Assembly (NCBI RefSeq): GCF_964355755.1 | Contig: NC_092670.1 | Location: 27,327,795 to 27,391,794 of the forward strand | Source of the DNA: Antedon mediterranea | Taxonomy: Eukaryota > Echinodermata > Crinoidea > Comatulida > Antedonidae | DNA: 64,000 nt | Direction of reading: 5' to 3' | Shown: positions 61,901 to 64,000 of the stretch, in pieces | How positions within the stretch are numbered: position 1 is the first letter of the stretch | How the letters are laid out: every line of letters begins with the position of its first letter | Program-made: the position numbers and the translations under genes | The notes under the pieces: generated by a model | Database searches by the model: none | Seen by the model: only the letters and a program-made list of their open reading frames with translations | Told to the model about the DNA's origin: nothing

Positions 61901-64000
61901 ACCTGAGCATTACCCGTTACGCCACAAACCAGTAGATGAGTGAAGAGCTGATAATAGTCTATTTATATGAAATGAATGATCCATCAATGTAAAATGATGT
62001 TATGCAACTTTGTTTCTGAATTTAAAAAAGGACCACTTGGTTAGGCTTGACAATTAAAACCATAAAAATATCTCACTTTCAAAAACAATATTTATTTTCA
62101 AATAAAAAAAAAAAGAAAAAAAAATATTCCTAGAGGTTTGAACCCACTACTGAGAGAACGCAAACCTGAGCATTACCGGTTTCGCCACCAACCAGTAGAT
62201 GAGTGAAGGGCTGATAATAGTCTATTTATATGAAATGAATGATCCATCAATGTAAAATTATGTTATGCAACTTTGTTTCTGATTTAAAAAAAGGCCCACT
62301 TGGTTAGGCTTGACATTTAAAACCATAAAAATATCTCACTTTCAAAAACAATATTTATTTTCAAATAAAAAAAAAGAAGAAAAAAAATATCCCTAGAAGT
62401 TCGAACCCACTATTGAAATCACTCAAACCTGAGCATTACCCGTTACGCCGCAAACCAGTATATGACTGAAAAGCTGATAATAGTCTATTTATATGAAATG
62501 GATGATCAATCAATGAAAAATAATGCCATGCAACTTTGTTTCTGATTTTAAAGAAGGTTCACTTGTTTAGGCCTGACAGTTGCAACCCTCAAAATATCTC
62601 ACTTTCAAAAACAATATTTATTTTCAATTAAAAAAAAGAGAAAAAAAATACCCTTATAGGTTCGAACCCACTACTGAGAGCACTCAAACCTGAGCATGAC
62701 CCGTTACGCCACAAACCAGTAGATGAGTGAAGAGCTGATAATAGTCTATTTATATGAAATAGATGATCAATCAATGAAAAATAATGCCATGCAACTTTGT
62801 TTCTGATTTTAAAAAAGGTTCACTTGTTTAGGCCTGACAGTTGCAACCCTCAAAATATCTCACTTTCAAAAACAATATTTATTTTCAATAAGAAAAAAAG
62901 AGAAAAAAAATACCCTTATAGGTTCGAACCCACTACTGAGAGCACTCAACCCTGAGCATTACCCGTTACGCCACAAACCAGTAGATGAGTGAAGAGCTGA
63001 TAATAGTCTATTTATATGAAATGAATGATCCATCAATGTAAAATGATGTTATGCAACTTTGTTTCTGAATTTAAAAAAGGACCACTTGGTTAGGCTTGAC
63101 ATTTAAAACCATAAAAATATCTCACTTTCAAAAACAATATTTATTTTCAAATAAAAAAAAAAAGAAAAAAAAATATTCCTAGAGGTTTGAACCCACTACT
63201 GAGAGAACGCAAACCTGAGCATTACCGGTTACGCCACCAACCAGTAGATGAGTGAAGGGCTGTTAATAGTCTATTTATATGAAATGAATTATCAATCAAT
63301 GAAAAATAATGCCATGCAACTTTGTTTCTGATTTTAAAAAAGATCCATTTGTTTAGGCCTGACATTTACAACCCTCAAAATATCTCACTTTCAAAAAAAA
63401 TATTTATTTTCAATAAGAAAAAAAAGCAATATCCCTAGAGGTTGGAACCCGCTACTGAGACCACTCAAACCTGGGTATTACCCGTTACGCCACAAACCAG
63501 TAGATAACTGAAGAGCTGATAATAGTCTATTTATATGAAATTAATGATCAATCAATGAAAAATAATGCCATGCAACTTTGTTTCTGATTTTAAAAAAGGT
63601 TCATTTGTTTAGGCCTGACATTTACAACCCTCAAAATATCTCACTTTCAATAAGAAAAAAAAGCAATATCTCTAGAGGTTGGAACCCGCTACTGAGACCA
63701 CTCAAACCTGGGTATTACCCGTTACGCCACAAACCAGTAGATAACTGAAGAGCTGATAATAGTCTATTTATATGAAATTAATGATCAATCAATGAAAAAT
63801 AATGCCATGCAACTTTGTTTCTGATTTTAAAAAAGGTTCATTTGTTTAGGCCTGACATTTACAACCCTCAAAATATCTCACTTTCAAAAAAAAAAAAATT
63901 TATTTTCAATTAAAAAAAAAAGAAAAAAAATATCCCTAGAGGTTCGACCCACTACTCAGAGAACTCAAACTTGAGCATTACCCGTTACGCCACAAACCAG
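58941..64000 (-). repeat. S2 satellite, about 19 monomers, continuing past the window
   Basis: Collinear with 39853-44645. It carries one additional monomer (about 62920-63260) in the class with TACCCTTATAGG and TTTCTGAATTTAAAAAAGG. The window ends inside a monomer and inside the duplication, so neither limit is known. Nothing coding was seen. Confidence 0.92.

Overview
The window reads as metazoan heterochromatin-like DNA, not as a gene region. It holds satellite arrays, 5'-truncated non-LTR retrotransposons (one CR1/L2-like, one L1/Tx1-like), a probable Helitron and tRNA-bearing repeat blocks, with no intact host protein gene. This combination fits an invertebrate, probably marine. The species cannot be fixed from sequence alone.

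Layout. Positions 1-5530 hold an AT-rich satellite (here S1, monomer about 185 bp). It lies in one orientation at 1-1470 and in the opposite orientation at 2824-5530, with a GATA/GATC/GA-rich minisatellite (1471-2823) at the turning point. A 195-bp foreign segment interrupts the right arm at 4120-4314. From 5531 to the end the base of the sequence is a second satellite (S2, monomer about 262 bp, roughly 172 monomers by length). Every S2 monomer carries, on the minus strand, a tRNA-like A box and a B-box position followed by a T-run. S2 is interrupted by: four copies of a 1.48-kb block with a tRNA or tRNA-like sequence (block T: 6060-7540, 17253-18738, 38368-39852, 57456-58940); a CR1/L2-like LINE fragment with one in-frame stop (10104-11812); a 1436-bp non-autonomous Helitron candidate with a recognisable empty site elsewhere in the array (20847-22282); an L1/Tx1-like LINE fragment flanked by direct repeats (47030-48209); and a 2.9-kb composite insertion with hairpins, a decayed SGNH-hydrolase-like fragment and a 45-bp minisatellite (51716-54600).

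History. Large pieces of the array are copies of each other. 37090-44645 matches 56180-64000 and the match runs off the window. Both match 16258-20237 over the part around block T. Shared deletions and a shared 3-nt insertion in the tRNA anticodon loop order the block T copies: copy 1 stands apart, copy 2 is next, and copies 3 and 4 are closest. 54601-56180 is a patchwork of segments found elsewhere in the window, and a short conversion-like tract separates copies 3 and 4 near 41.9 kb.

Most interesting. The strongest candidate for something undescribed is S2 itself: a long head-to-tail array in which each unit looks like a minimal Pol III transcription unit (A box, B box, terminator) about 80 nt long, with subfamilies that have lost the B box. 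Block T shares its edges with the S2 monomer, so S2 may be an internally deleted derivative of it, or the reverse. No transcription can be shown from sequence. Collapse or mis-joining in assembly is a real risk in an array like this.
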